From the NCBI GenBank assembly GCA_023935145.1, contig CM043702.1, positions 76,192,820 to 76,256,819 of the forward strand: a stretch of DNA of 64,000 nucleotides, in the 5' to 3' direction. A program made the translations under genes and the position numbers. Below the pieces are notes generated by a model. The model ran no database searches. It was not told the origin of the DNA and was given only the letters and a program-made list of their open reading frames with translations. How positions within the stretch are numbered: position 1 is the stretch's first letter; each line of letters starts with the position of its first letter. Positions 46,780 to 58,600 of this stretch are shown piece after piece. The stretch comes from Bretschneidera sinensis (taxonomy: Eukaryota > Streptophyta > Magnoliopsida > Brassicales > Akaniaceae).

Positions 46780-49700
46780 TTCTTTCGTTGCCACTTTGTC
46801 CATATGAATGCATCATTCCGTAACATTTTCCCGAATGAAATGATACCGAACATCCATATGCTTTGATCTCTCATGGAACACCGAATTCTTACACAAATGC
46901 ATTACACTTTAGCTGTCCGAATACACCACCACCCTCTCTTTTAGGACCTTCAACTCTTCCAACAACCCTTTACACCATATAGCCTCCTTAATCGCTTTTG
47001 TTGCTGCTATGTACTCTGCCTCAGTTGTTAAAAGTTCTACCACCGGCTGCAACTAAGCCTTCTAATTAATTCAATATCTGTTTAAGTTAAAGAAGTATAA
47101 GGTAATCAATCTTCTCTTATCCCAGTCTGCTCTATAGTTCGAATCAGCATAACCTTTTAACCAGATGGACTGACCCCTCTTCTCGTAAACAAGCCCCACA
47201 TTAGAGCTTCCCTTCAAATACCTCAGCAACCACTTCATCCCAAGCCAATACTCTTTTCCGAGATTACTTATAAACCTGCTTAGAACACTAATGTCATGAG
47301 AAATGTTGGGTCTAGTGCTTACCATGGTGAACATGATTGATCCAACCACACTAGAGTAAGGAACCTTTTCCATTTCCTTCTTCTCTGCATCCGATCTCGA
47401 ACATTGATCGCTGGAGAACTTGAAATGACCAGCAAGGGGAATCTTTATTGGTTTACTATCTTCCATAGAAAACTTAGATATCATCTTTTCTATGTAGGAA
47501 GACTGAGAAACCTTCAACCTATTTCTCTCCCTTTCCCGGATTATACTCATCCCAAGGATCTTTTGTGTATGACCAAGATCTTTCATCTCAAACTTCGAAC
47601 TGAGTTGAGACTTTAACTTTTCTATCCTCTCCCTGCTGTTACCAACCAACAGTATATCATCAACATAGATGAGGATAATCACCATTTCCTCCACCTTGTG
47701 ACCTTTGCAGTACAAGCACGAATCATAGTAGCTCCTTATGAAACCCAAGCTAGTTACAAAGGAATCAAACCTCTTATTCCAATACCGAGGTGAATGCTTC
47801 AGGCCATAGAGAGATTTCTTCAATTAGCACACCAAATCTCCCTGCCTTCCTTCCTCATAGCCTTTGGGTTGCCTCATGTAGATGGTCTCATCAAGCTCTC
47901 CATGTAAGAACGTTGTCTTCACATCCATTTGCTCGATCTCCCAATTAAATTGGACCACTATAGCTAACACTATCCTTATCATCTTGTATTTCACATTTGG
48001 TGAGAATATTTTGGTGAAATCTATGCCTTCTCTTTATGTAAAACCCTTCGCCACCAGCCTAGCCTTGTACCAGACTTTATCCCCTGGAGTGTTCCCTTCT
48101 TTGATCTTGTATATCCACTTACAATTCACAACTCTCTGTTTTTCTGGTTTGGGCACCAATTCCCAAGAGTTGTTCTTCCTCAAAGAATGCATTTCCTCCT
48201 CCATAGCTAGCTTCCATCTTGATGAATCCTTACATTCCATGGCATCATTGTAAGTTTCTGGTTCACTTATCTCTCATTTTGAATAAGGAACTGCTACATT
48301 AGCATTTGCAAAACCATATCTCAAAGGTGGTCTGACCAGCCTCCTTTCCCAGTCCCTTGTGAGCTAATAATCATTCTAATTTGTTGCATCATCCCTTTCT
48401 AGTTCAACCTCCTCTTGAGTGTCTTGAGTTTGGCCTTCATCAATGGGCTCTACCTAGTCCGAACCCTCTTGCCTTCCTTGCTCTACCTGAACTGAATTTT
48501 CTTTGATGCTATGCTCCACACAAACTGGGCTGGTTTGCTCACTTTCCCCTACAGGGTTAGTTTTCTCCAAATAGGGAAATAAATGCTCATTAAAAATTAC
48601 ATCCTTACTTATTATGAGTTTAGTTCATTTTTTCTCTAAGGACCACAACCTATACCCCTTAACCCCTTCACTATATCCTAGAAACACACACTTTCTAGAC
48701 CTTGGGCTAAGTTTATGATCATTTTGATGTACAAACGCAGCACATCCAAAAGTCCTAAGGTTGTTCAACTCAGAGGGTTTACCACTCCACATCTCCTTGA
48801 GAGTCTTAAGATCCAAAGCTCTAGAGGGTGATCTATTAACCAAATACGCAGCAGTAGACACAGCTTCCCCCCAAAAACATTTGGGTAACCCGGAACCAAT
48901 AATCATGCACCTAACCTTTTCCATAAGGATCCTATTTATCCTCTTAGTAACTCCATTTTGCTGAGGGATTTTCACAACTGTTCTATGTCTTAGAATCCCA
49001 TTTAACTGACAAAATTTGTCAAAATCTTGATTGCAAAATTCTAAGCCATTATCGATTTGTAAAACCTTAACTACCTTACCTGTTTGAGTTTCTAGAAACT
49101 TTTTCCACACCACAAACTTATTCAAAGCATCTAGTTTATTTTTAAACAAATAGACCCAAACCTTTCTAGAATAATCATCAATTAAAGAAAGAAAGTAAAG
49201 ATTACCTCATTGTGTTAGTGTTCTTGCTGGTCCCCAAAGATCCACATGAATGTAGTCAAGAATACCCTTTGATTTGTGCACTCTGGTGTTGAAGGTAACT
49301 CGATGTTGTTTCCCAAGAATGCAACTCTCGCAGAAATCAAGTTTTTTTACCTTGTCACCATCAAGTAAACCATTCTTGCTGAGAACTTGCAGCCCCTTTT
49401 CGCTCATGTGTCCCAAGCGATTGTGCCAAAGAACTATCTTATCCATCTCAGCCATCAAGCTTGCTGCTTGATCCTTGATATCTGTGTCTCCAATCATCTC
49501 ATAGAGACCATCCTTTATTGCTGTTTTGATCACTATCAAAGATCCCTTGGTTACCTTGATCTTTCCTCCCTCTGCTTTGTATGCGTACCCCATGGAATCT
49601 AGCTGCCCCAATGAGATCAAATTTCTTCTCAAATTTGGAAGATATCTCACATTCCGCAACAGCCTAGTAACTCCATCAAACATCCTCAATTGGATGTCTC

Positions 49701-50756
49701 CTATGCCCCTCACTTGGCATGAAGTATCATTCCCCAAGAAAACCTTTCCATCATTGATTTCCTTGAAATTCTTGAACCAATCCCGGTGAGGACACATGTG
49801 ATAAGTGCACCTGGAATCGAAGCTCCATTTCCTGCTGCCTTGCCTCTATTCACATTTGAGTACACAATAAGAACATCATCATCTTGCTGTTCTCCCTTGG
49901 CAATTGAAGCCTCTCCATTGTTGGTATGGCCTCTTCCTTTCTCATCCCTCATCATCTTCTTGCAATCTCTCTTGAAATGATCCTCCTTATTGTAGTAGTA
50001 GCATCACTTTCCTCCAAACTTCAGTTTAGAATGCTATCTTCCATGGATCTGCCCTCTATCCTTTAGTTTGTCCCAGTAGTTGCAATAGATGCTGCTGCCA
50101 TTCCGACTTGTAGGCCTTCCTCTAATGAAGAGACCTTCTCCACTTGATCCTTCCCTCATCTTGGCTTTGAAATCATGAGCCCTTATAGCATTAATCACAA
50201 TTTCTTTGGTTAGTGTATCTCTTCCATATTCAATAATATTAATCAAGCTTTCAAAACAATCGGGAAGAGAATTCAACAATATAACAGACAATTGTTCATC
50301 CGGGAATGTTATACTACAACTAGTCGAATCTTGAACTAGTTTATTAAACACATCAAGATTATCTTGCAACTCTTTATTAGGATCCATTTTAAAAGCAAAG
50401 ATATGTTTTAGAAGATAGATTTTATTAGGGAGAGTTTTGGTAAGAAACAACTCATCTAGTTTCTTCCAAATGATAGTTGGATCTTTTGAATCTCCACATT
50501 CCCTTGTCACACTATCTGATATGTGCAGAAAGGTGGTGCTATACACCATCTTCTTCGTTTCATTTTGCTGGAGCTCCGTGATGCTTGCTGGAAAATCATC
50601 ATTTTCTCCAATCGCTAAGTCCACCTTTTGTTGCATAAGAACCACCTTGATTTTCCACTTCCAAAGGGAAAAGTCTCCATTTTCATCAAACTTCTCAATA
50701 ATGAAGTTTGAACCCATCTTATAGAAAAAATCCCAAGATTTATGCAACACCCACAA
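46780..50756 (-). pseudogene. C2 gag-pol, near full length with stops
   Basis: Gag starts at 50756 (MWVLHKSWDFF) and is open to 50034. The knuckle near 50010-49970 reads CYYYNKEDHFKRDC, second Cys changed to Tyr. The protease site is DSRCTYHM (49818-49795), D-S-G changed to D-S-R. GAG-pre-integrase and integrase zinc region 49797-49207 (WHNRLGHMSEKGLQVLS, CESCILGKQH). Integrase core 49149-48625. RT from about 48240 to 47500, with MDVKTTFL near 47920 and IYVDDILLVGNSRE near 47665. RNase H at about 47160-47070 (KGYADSNYRADWDKRR). The C-terminal part reaches about 46800 (MDVRYHFIRENV). The two changed residues and several stops make it inactive, but it keeps the RT parts that C1 has lost. Confidence 0.9.
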
Positions 50757-50933
50757 TTGCTTTTCAAAATTCTTCTCTCCAACTTCTAAACCTCAAGAAC
50801 CAGATCAAATCTTGATCCCAGTACCATTCTTAAACCTCAAGAACCCGATCAGATCTTGATCCCAACACCGTTCTTGAATCACCAAAGAAGTTTCCTTTGA
50901 TTCTTGGAGCCTTGCTCTGATACTGCTGTTGTA

Positions 50934-50945
50934 GCTCTGATACCA
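50934..50945 (-). other. Primer binding site of C2 (tRNA-Met type)
   Basis: Plus gctctgatacca, minus TGGTATCAGAGC, one base inside the 5' LTR. A partial second copy (gctctgatactg) lies 20 bases away. Confidence 0.95.
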
Positions 50946-50946
50946 C

Positions 50947-51845
50947 TGTTGGAAATTCACCTTATACCCAGGTTGTGATCTTTCCAAACCCCCAAATCCA
51001 GAATGATTTGTACTAAAACAAGAATCAAACCATAAAAGAGAAAACATAATCAATTGTTATCAAGGTGCGGCAATTTGCCTACGTCCCCGTGAGCTCCTCC
51101 AAGCTCTCTGTACTAAATCAATGGAGTTATTACAATTACAGTAACACCTCCTAAAGAACCCTCTTGTTCTTGATGAATGAAAGAAGAGAAAAGAAAGAGA
51201 TAAGAACTAAGTGTTTCCTTGGAATTTTCTCCCAAGAAAATTCTAATTACAAAGCCCTTGAATCCCCAATCTTGACTATTCTCTCTCACTAGAAACACCT
51301 GTGAAGATTTGAGAGCCTAACTCTCTAAACACCAGCCACTCTTGGAATGAGACCTATTCTTTTGTTTCATCTATCTCACACTTGTGTCTTTGCACTCTTG
51401 TGTGAATCTTCTTGGTGTTAATATTTTTTATTGCTCCTAAATGACCCTTTATATAGAGCAACAACTTCTTTAACCAATCTTGAAGTCAATCTCAACCCTT
51501 TGATCTTGAGAACCAAACAATCATGGCCCTCTAAGTGGTCCTGTGCATTTTAATCCATGCATAACGCACCAGCTGAAAAACATAACATAAGGTGTCAGGT
51601 GTGCCTGGCGTTGCGGCCTAGAATAGGGTAGGCCGCGGTGCACACTAGAGCAGAAAGCCTCCCATACTGGTGGCTGCGACGCACAGCCCTGTGCCATGGT
51701 GCACACCAGCCTATGCCGTGGCACACACCTGGTGGAGGAACTTTCTGACTTTGCTGGAGGCCGCGGCGCCCAAACTTGTGTCACGGCTCAAAGACTGTTG
51801 AAGCTTCAATCTTTAATTCTTTTAATTCTTAGACAAATTCCAACA
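50947..51845 (-). repeat. 5' LTR of C2 (899 bp)
   Basis: Plus-strand TGTTGGAAATTCACC…AATTCCAACA. Minus-strand TATA box CTATATAAAGGG near 51455. Confidence 0.95.
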
Positions 51846-52030
51846 CTCACAATTCTTTTTATACTCTCCAATTTCCTTTAAAACCCTATCTTAACTTAGG
51901 CATCAGAGAGTCCCCATGGAGGTATAACCCCCCTGGTCCTTTTGATGAATTTAAGGTTTTCTTTCTTCCTTGTGCGCGCAGGTTCCACATTCTAGCTATT
52001 GGCGTACCTGACAGATTTTTGGCATCAACA
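51846..52030 (+). repeat. 3' LTR of G2, second part
   Basis: Begins with the duplicated ctcac, then aattctttttatactctcc and so on, matching the 5' LTR to the end GGCATCAACA. Confidence 0.9.
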
Positions 52031-52615
52031 GAATCAAAGACAAAAAAAGAAGATAAAAGAGAACAAATTTAGACTTTGATGCACGTTAGGAATCATTTTC
52101 CTTAAGGCTTTATTTGTCTTATCTTTGTAAGGAGTTTCCTAATGGGTTACAGACAAATCTGCTCCAGGATACACAAAGTTTATAGGAACTATAGATAGGA
52201 AATCTATAGAATCCCCTAAGAGCTGTCTTAGAAAAAGTGATTAACAATGACTGTAAATTTCTCAGAGAAAGAAGAAAAGAAGTTGTAGAAATTAAAATTA
52301 ATTAATTGAAAGTTATTAGAAGTATTTATTTAAAATTTTCATACTCCAATAGTCAAGTAAGTGAAGAGTTATGATCTAAAAGACATAACTCTTGAAGAAA
52401 TAACATAACTTTTCAAGAAAGAGCTGTTGAAAAATTTTAAAATTTTCAAAATAACGAACATCCAGTCGATTGGATTAATGTCTCTGGAGGAATTTTGTAT
52501 CTGGTGTTGGACATCCAGTCGATTAGAAATTCTTAAAACTTTTTGTCCCAACTCCAGTCGAGTGGACAGTGACCTAATCGAGTGCCTATTTATTTTGAAA
52601 ACAAAAACTCCAACA
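52031..52615 (-). repeat. LTR X2, right fragment
   Basis: gaatcaaagacaaaaaaaga onward matches X1 from 17603, through the taatgggttac block and the cagtcgattgg motifs, to the terminal CCAACA. The first five bases are the G2 target duplication. Confidence 0.85.
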
Positions 52616-53752
52616 TTCCTAGTTTTATTTTTGTTTATTATCTTGTTGATAAGCAAAGAATTATGTATGCTAGACTTGTTATGGATGTGTAGCCTAAAAA
52701 CGTACCTCTATTACAAACAAAAACAAAACTCAATCATTTGGTCAATCTCCTCAAACAAAAGTAAATAGCATAGTTGAATCAAAGCGAAAAACATTTTGAA
52801 GTTCTCCTCCTGGAATCATCATACCTCAGTAAAATAATACTACTAAAAAGTTCACAACTTCGTTGCCATTGATATGTTCTTCATCTCCTCATTAAATCAA
52901 CAAAACCCAATTCAATAATACCAATGAAATAAAATCAAAACTTCATTTCTATTTTGCATATTCAAAAAACGGTCATCATTAAAATTTAAGCTGATAAAAT
53001 TAAAATTAGATCTTCAAAATTATATCCTTAAAAATGATAAGATATACATGACCTTAAAGATGCACATGTTAAAGAAACAGTTAGAGTTAGAGCAAAATAC
53101 ATATGTGAACTTAAGAATTTGGCATTAAAATACCTTTAACAGATGATGAAGCTTCCTTTATTACACAACAAACTAATACGTAAAAGATTAAGAGAATAAA
53201 ATTATGAGGAAGGAAAGAATGCAAGGATCAAAGTTTATTAACCAATTTAAAAATTAGCGCAGCATATAAGTGAAATCATCTATGTGAAAAATCATTAATG
53301 CGTCATTCTTTCACGTCAACTCAGTTAAGGCTTCGTTTGTTTTAAGAAAAAAATGATAGAATGAGAATCAAATAAATGTAAAATGGTATTTTATTTTATT
53401 AGTGTTTGAATTTTCTGAAAATGAATTTCATTTAAAATAGGATTTTACATTACTGATTGATAAGTTTATCAAAATAATTTTCGTCATTTTTTGGCGTAAC
53501 TTGTTTTACAAGTGATTGGAAAATTATTTTTTCTTTGTAAAAGAAACCACTCTCCCACTTTCTTAAAATTTCTCTCTCACATATTACACTACTAGTTTTC
53601 TCTCTATATTTAATTTTAATATCTTTCGTTATTTATTTTTAGACTTCAAACAAACAGAGAAAATTTATTTGGAAATTTATAATTTTGTATAAAACTCATT
53701 TTATCTGAAATTGGTTTTACATTGCACTACATTTTACATGACGAAAAAAAAT
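52616..53752. other. AT-rich unassigned DNA
   Basis: No coding frame of weight and no continuation of T1 gag, although X1 on the far side sits in T1. From about 53336 (ggcttcgtttgtttt) to about 53660 (cttcaaacaaacagag) there are weakly matching inverted ends, too poor to call a MITE. Confidence 0.4.
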
Positions 53753-53757
53753 GGAGC

Positions 53758-54504
53758 CGATATGGCCCAATATATTCCGGCCCGAATTAGCACCAGGCCC
53801 ACCAGAACAGTCTGGCCCAAATAAGCTCCAGGCCTGGCTAGACTCTCCGGCCCAAGCAAGCTCCGAGCCCAGCAGGGTGCTCCAACCCGACAGGCCCAAC
53901 AGACCTTCCAGCCCAAGAAGTGTTCTGGTCCAATAAAGTCTCCAGCCCAGCCAAGCAATCAATATACTCTCCGGCCCAACAAAATCTCCAAGCTCATGAA
54001 GGATGGCCCAGCAAACCTAGGCCTGGATCTCCCCTACGACTTGACACCCTACAGCCACCAGCCACCCTACTGCTGCTCCATAGCTACCCTACGACCGCTT
54101 AGCCCTGCAGCCGCCCTACAGCCACCCTATAACGCCCCATCTCCTGAGCTTGTAACCATACCCTCCCCACTAGCAGACAACTATAAATGGGCCAAGGTAT
54201 GGACTTCACAATTGATACACATCTGCACTTACACTTGATTTGCTTAAGCCCTTGGTTCCTCTTTCGAACCATCGACTTCACCTTCAAATCCTTGCTAACT
54301 TAAGCATCGGAGCGCCCTCAGAGGTCTCCCCCTCCCATCCTTCTGAGGGCCTTCAGTTCACCCTTGTCACTTGTGCAGGATCCAGGCCAAGTCCCCACTC
54401 AGGTCGAGTCCTCAACCAGGCTAAGTCCTCACTTAGGTCGAGTCCTCAACCAGGCCAAGTCAGCTCCCAGGCCAAGTCAGCACCAACAATTTTTGGCATC
54501 AACA
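53758..54504 (+). repeat. Solo LTR S1 of a Tat-type Ty3/gypsy element (747 bp)
   Basis: Ends TTTTTGGCATCAACA at 54504 and has the cttaagcatcggagcgccct block that in G2 reads cttaagcatttgagagtccc. Both sides show ggagc (53753-53757 and 54505-54509), a 5-bp TSD. The LTR then starts CGATATGG, probably from TGATATGG. No primer site or coding sequence follows, so the interior was lost by LTR-LTR recombination. GC-rich against its surroundings. Confidence 0.75.
54384..54480. repeat. 34-bp tandem repeat in S1
   Basis: aggtcgagtcctcaaccagg at 54401 and 54435, embedded in further aggccaagtc copies (54384, 54453 and 54469). Confidence 0.8.
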
Positions 54505-54509
54505 GGAGC

Positions 54510-55256
54510 CTAAATGTAAATATACTCAAAATGTTTGACTAATTAAAGTACTAAGATAATAATTTACTAAATGTGTGTATTGAAAATTAATATTTTGAGA
54601 AATTAGGAAATGAAACATGCGTTGGCTTAAGATATCATCACTTCTTCTGGATTCGTTTTGAGAGAATTTAACAATCACATGGTGTTCCTTAAAAAAGGAA
54701 ACAAACAAACAGGCTTTGGAAAATAAGCATTATTGTAGGAATCAAACTCATGTAAGAAGATATTTATGTTGTATTGATGGTTTTTACTTTCTATAATCAA
54801 TCAAGCAACCCCTAATATTTTGTTTCACCAAATTGAAAAATTTACTCTACTTGTTAATGGGAAAGAAGATTATATCAAGAGATAAAAAATTCCCCAATTT
54901 CATGAAATTCATCAAAGCTCAACTCACTGTAAGGTCTTCAAAGACTATCTCTAATCAAACACAAAAAAAAAAAAAAAAACATTTTGTTTACCTAAGCGAA
55001 AATAATTTACTTTGCTTCTTAAGCCGAAAAAGAACTTATATCAAAAGGTAAAAAAATCACCAATTCTATTAAATTCATCAAAGTTCAACTCATGTCTCCA
55101 AAGACTATCCCAGTCAAATGCATAAAACAAAATATTTCAAATTGAATAACTTAAAATCTAACAGTGAATAACTGAATAAAAGGTAATTAACTGTTCCCTA
55201 AAATTTAAGAATTTAAAAAATACAAGCTCATTAAAATGTTGCATTGGCCAAACTAA
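54510..55256. other. AT-rich DNA, nothing recognised
   Basis: No frame, repeat pair or RNA gene seen. A poly-A run lies at 54963-54979. Two loosely similar 130-base stretches (54890-54960 and 55060-55110: ccaatttcatgaaattcatc and similar) hint at an old local duplication. Confidence 0.4.
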
Positions 55257-55261
55257 AAGAG

Positions 55262-55673
55262 TGATTCAGTCTTGTATCAAGTTCTTGATAAGTTCAAGAA
55301 CAAACTTTAGAAATAGGAGGGAGAATAAGAAGAATTTTGAGGAAGAAGAGAAGTTTGAGAGAAAAGATTGAGATTTCATTTATTGGTTTTCCTTCATTTG
55401 CTAGGATACATGGTATTTATAATGGTTGTTACTTATGAACAACTTTTCCCGCCAATTATCTTTCTTATCTACTTCTATCTCCTGTAGTCCTTGAGCCTTC
55501 TTTGTTAGTTTGTACATTTATCCATCCATCTTGGAATTTGTTTAACTTTATTGCCTTTTCTGGTAGCTGTTACTTGTCTTATGTTGTCTAAGTTTTTGTC
55601 AATTTCCCTACTTTGCTTTTCTTACTCTTTTGTTTTGATAATGTTTTAGCTCTAGTCAAGTACAATGCTATCA
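55262..55673 (-). repeat. 3' LTR of G3 (412 bp)
   Basis: Plus-strand TGATTCAGTCTTG…ACAATGCTATCA. About 67 bases shorter than the 5' LTR because of an internal deletion near 55425. Confidence 0.9.
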
Positions 55674-55689
55674 TTACCTATCCTATCAA

Positions 55690-58600
55690 GAATGACCTTG
55701 TCCTCAAGGTCAAAACTAGGTAAAAGGGTTTGTATATTAATTAGATCTTCCCATAATGTGTCTTCAAAAGCCAAGCCATCCCCATTGCATCAGCACTTGA
55801 GTTATGACTTTGTCATTTATGCAAAAAATCAATTTTATTCAAAATAGCCAGTGGTATCAGTACTGGTTTGTTGTCATAGCTTAAGGGAGGTAATGCAGTA
55901 CCAGTATGTGTGGAATTACCATAGAAAGGTTTAAGAACTAAGATGTGAAAGACATGATGAATTTTGTTGTTAACAGTCAATTATAATATGTAAGCCATTG
56001 GACCAATCCTTTCAATGATCATGAATGAGCCATAATATGATTGACCCTTAGTGCTACAAACTGATGCCTATAAGGCTGGAGCTTTACCAAAACATAGGTA
56101 CCAACTTCAAAGGACTTGTCACTTCTTTTGGTATCAACAAATTACTTCATTCTGGCTTGAGCATGTGACATATGAGTCCTTAAGGTTTGTAGCAATTCAT
56201 CTCTGGTCCTCAACTCTTGGTCCACAGCTTCAACATTAAAAGAACCATGTAAATATCTGTAAAGCATAGGTAGGGTTCTACGATATAGTGCCTCAAAAGG
56301 GATCATTTTAGTGGTAGAGTAGTGAGAGGTGTTGTATGAGTATTTTGCCCAAGGTAAAATCTGAACCCAAAAAGTATCTTCTCTTGAGTGAATGCCCTCA
56401 AATACTGTTCTAAACACCTGTTAAGGACTTCAGTTTGGCCATCTGTTTAAGGATGATAGGTTGAACTAAAAGGCAATGTCGTCCCACTATATCTGAACAA
56501 ATGCTTCCAAAAGTGACTTAAGAATACCTTATCTCTATCTAAGATTATTGATTTTGGTAGTCCGTGTAGTTTAACCACTATATCAATAAAGAGCTTAGCT
56601 ACTGCTTGAGCATTTAATGTGGCAAGTAAGGCACCAAAATGACTATACTTGGAAAGCCTGTCTATCACCACTAGAATAACAAAATAGCCATGAATAATAG
56701 GTAATCCTGTTATGAAATCCATAAAAATATGCTCATATAATTGCTCAAGCATATAAAGGAGTTGAAGCAATCCCAATGGAGAAGAGTATTTAGTTTGCTG
56801 ACAGATGACACATTACTTTACAAATTCTTTGATATCATTCTTCATGCCTGGCCAGTAGAAATTTGTAGCAATTCTCATGAATGTTCTGTGTACCCTATTA
56901 TTCCCTTCAATCAACGAACTATGACAGTCTTCTAAAATCTTAAGTTTAAGAGGGGACTTTGGACTAAGCAACAACTTATATTTAAAGAATAACACACCAT
57001 TTCTCACTCTGTACTCAATCTCTCATTCCCACTCTTCAAATCTGAATGTAAGGATATCATAAAAGGATTTGTAGCATTCCCTTTCCTTAAGTCCTTTAAA
57101 ATGTCAAAAATAGGATAAGATTGCAATATGAGCTTACTACTATCATTAACCCCAGTGGAATATGTTATTGTAGTGTCATCTAAATTCTCAATTATAGGTA
57201 TCCTAGATAAGGCATCTATAATTGCATTCTCCTTCCCTGGTTTATATACTATAGTATAGCAATACCTAAGTAGTTTACTAAGGTAAAGTTGCTGCTCAGG
57301 GGTCTATATAGTTTGAGACATTAGACTTTTCAAGGCTTTATGATCTATATGAATTTGAAATTTCCTTCGTAACAAGTATTGCTTCCATTTTCTTATAACT
57401 TGAGAAATAGAGTACAAATCCCTTACATAAGTAGAGGCTAATGTCATTTTAGAGCTAAGTTTCTTATTGTAGAAGGGCAGAAGATGCAGGTATTGCATCA
57501 ATATTTCCCCAATGCCAACATTAGAATCATTAGTTTCAATAACAAACTCTTCACCAAATTTTGGTAAGGTTAATATAGGCACCACAGTCCTAACATGCTT
57601 CAAAGTTTAAAAAGCTTATTGGGCTTCTTCAGTCCAAATAAAAGAATCTTTTTTCAATAGATTATTCAGAGGGTTTGCAATTTAGGCTTAAGTTTTGACA
57701 AATCTTCTATAGTAGCTAGTTAGTCCTAGAAAACCTCTACTTTATAGAAAATTAATTGGAATGCGCAAGTCCTGCATAGTTTAGATTTTATTTGGATCTA
57801 GTTGAACCCCATGTAAACTAACTATATGCCCCAAGTATTCTAGGAGGACTAACCAAAGTCGCATTTACTCATATTATAAAATAGTTGGTTAGAGGCTAAG
57901 TTGTTTAAGAGTAAGTTTAGATGTGTCACATGATCCTCCATACAACTGCTATATACCGGTATATCATAAAAAATGAAATTTTTTCTCAAGTAAGGCCTAA
58001 TTCTTGAAAAGTAGAGGGTGCATTGGTGAGGTCAAAGGGTATTACCAAAAACTTATAGTGGCCCTCATGAGTTATAAATGTAGTCTTCTTAGTGTCATCA
58101 GGTTTAAATATGATCTGATGATAACCAACTCTAAGGTCTAGTTTGGAAAAAAAATTAGAACCATGTAATTCATCAGTGATAAGGATAGGAAATCTATCCT
58201 TAATAGTGATGGAATTAAGAGCTTTGTAATCAACATAGAATCTCTATGACTCATCTGTCTTCTTTATTAGTAGAACTGGTGAGGATATTGGATTATGGCG
58301 AGGCCTAAGAACTCCAGAATGCAACATTTCTTGCACTAATTTTTCAATTTCATGCTTTTTGAAATAAGGGTATTTATCGGGTTTGACATTTACTAGTGGA
58401 GAACCAGGATGTAAATGTATTTGATGGTCTAATTCCCTAACTAGAGCTAAGTCTTTAGGTTTATTGAAAAATAATTCATATTGTTATAATAGGTTTTCAA
58501 GTACAAATGGTATTTTTCTAGTACGATCACATATAACACATGCCTTCAAGTGAAAGTACGAAGAGATTACCTTAGTTTCAGCCAGTTTCTTCAAGAATCT

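Larger units (their letters stand above)
45741..51845 (-). mobile_element. Tork-like Ty1/copia retrotransposon C2
   Basis: 6,105 bp, minus strand, with LTRs 50947-51845 (5') and 45741-46614 (3'), a perfect TSD ctcac (45736-45740 and 51846-51850), a tRNA-Met primer site and a full-length but mutated gag-pol. It inserted in the G2 3' LTR. Same family as C1. Confidence 0.95.
20935..52030 (+). mobile_element. Tat-lineage Ty3/gypsy retrotransposon G2, with three nested insertions
   Basis: Outer ends TGATGTAGG (20935) and GGCATCAACA (52030), flanked by aaatc and gaatc (5-bp duplication with one mismatch) inside LTR X2. Order: 5' LTR, decayed primer site, gag-pol (21504 to about 26990), repeats, antisense accessory gene, minisatellites, polypurine tract, 3' LTR. 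It is interrupted by C1, T2 and C2. Removing these leaves about 10.3 kb, a normal size for a Tat element. Many stops in gag-pol show it is dead. Confidence 0.85.

Noticed and set aside
53336..53660. Possible hAT-type MITE with ggcttcgtttgttt-like ends
   Set aside because: The right end (cttcaaacaaacagag) is only a loose inverted match and no 8-bp duplication was found.
53717..53962. Trp/Gly-rich frames on the minus strand
   Set aside because: Produced by the repeated ggcccaa/cagccc motifs of solo LTR S1.
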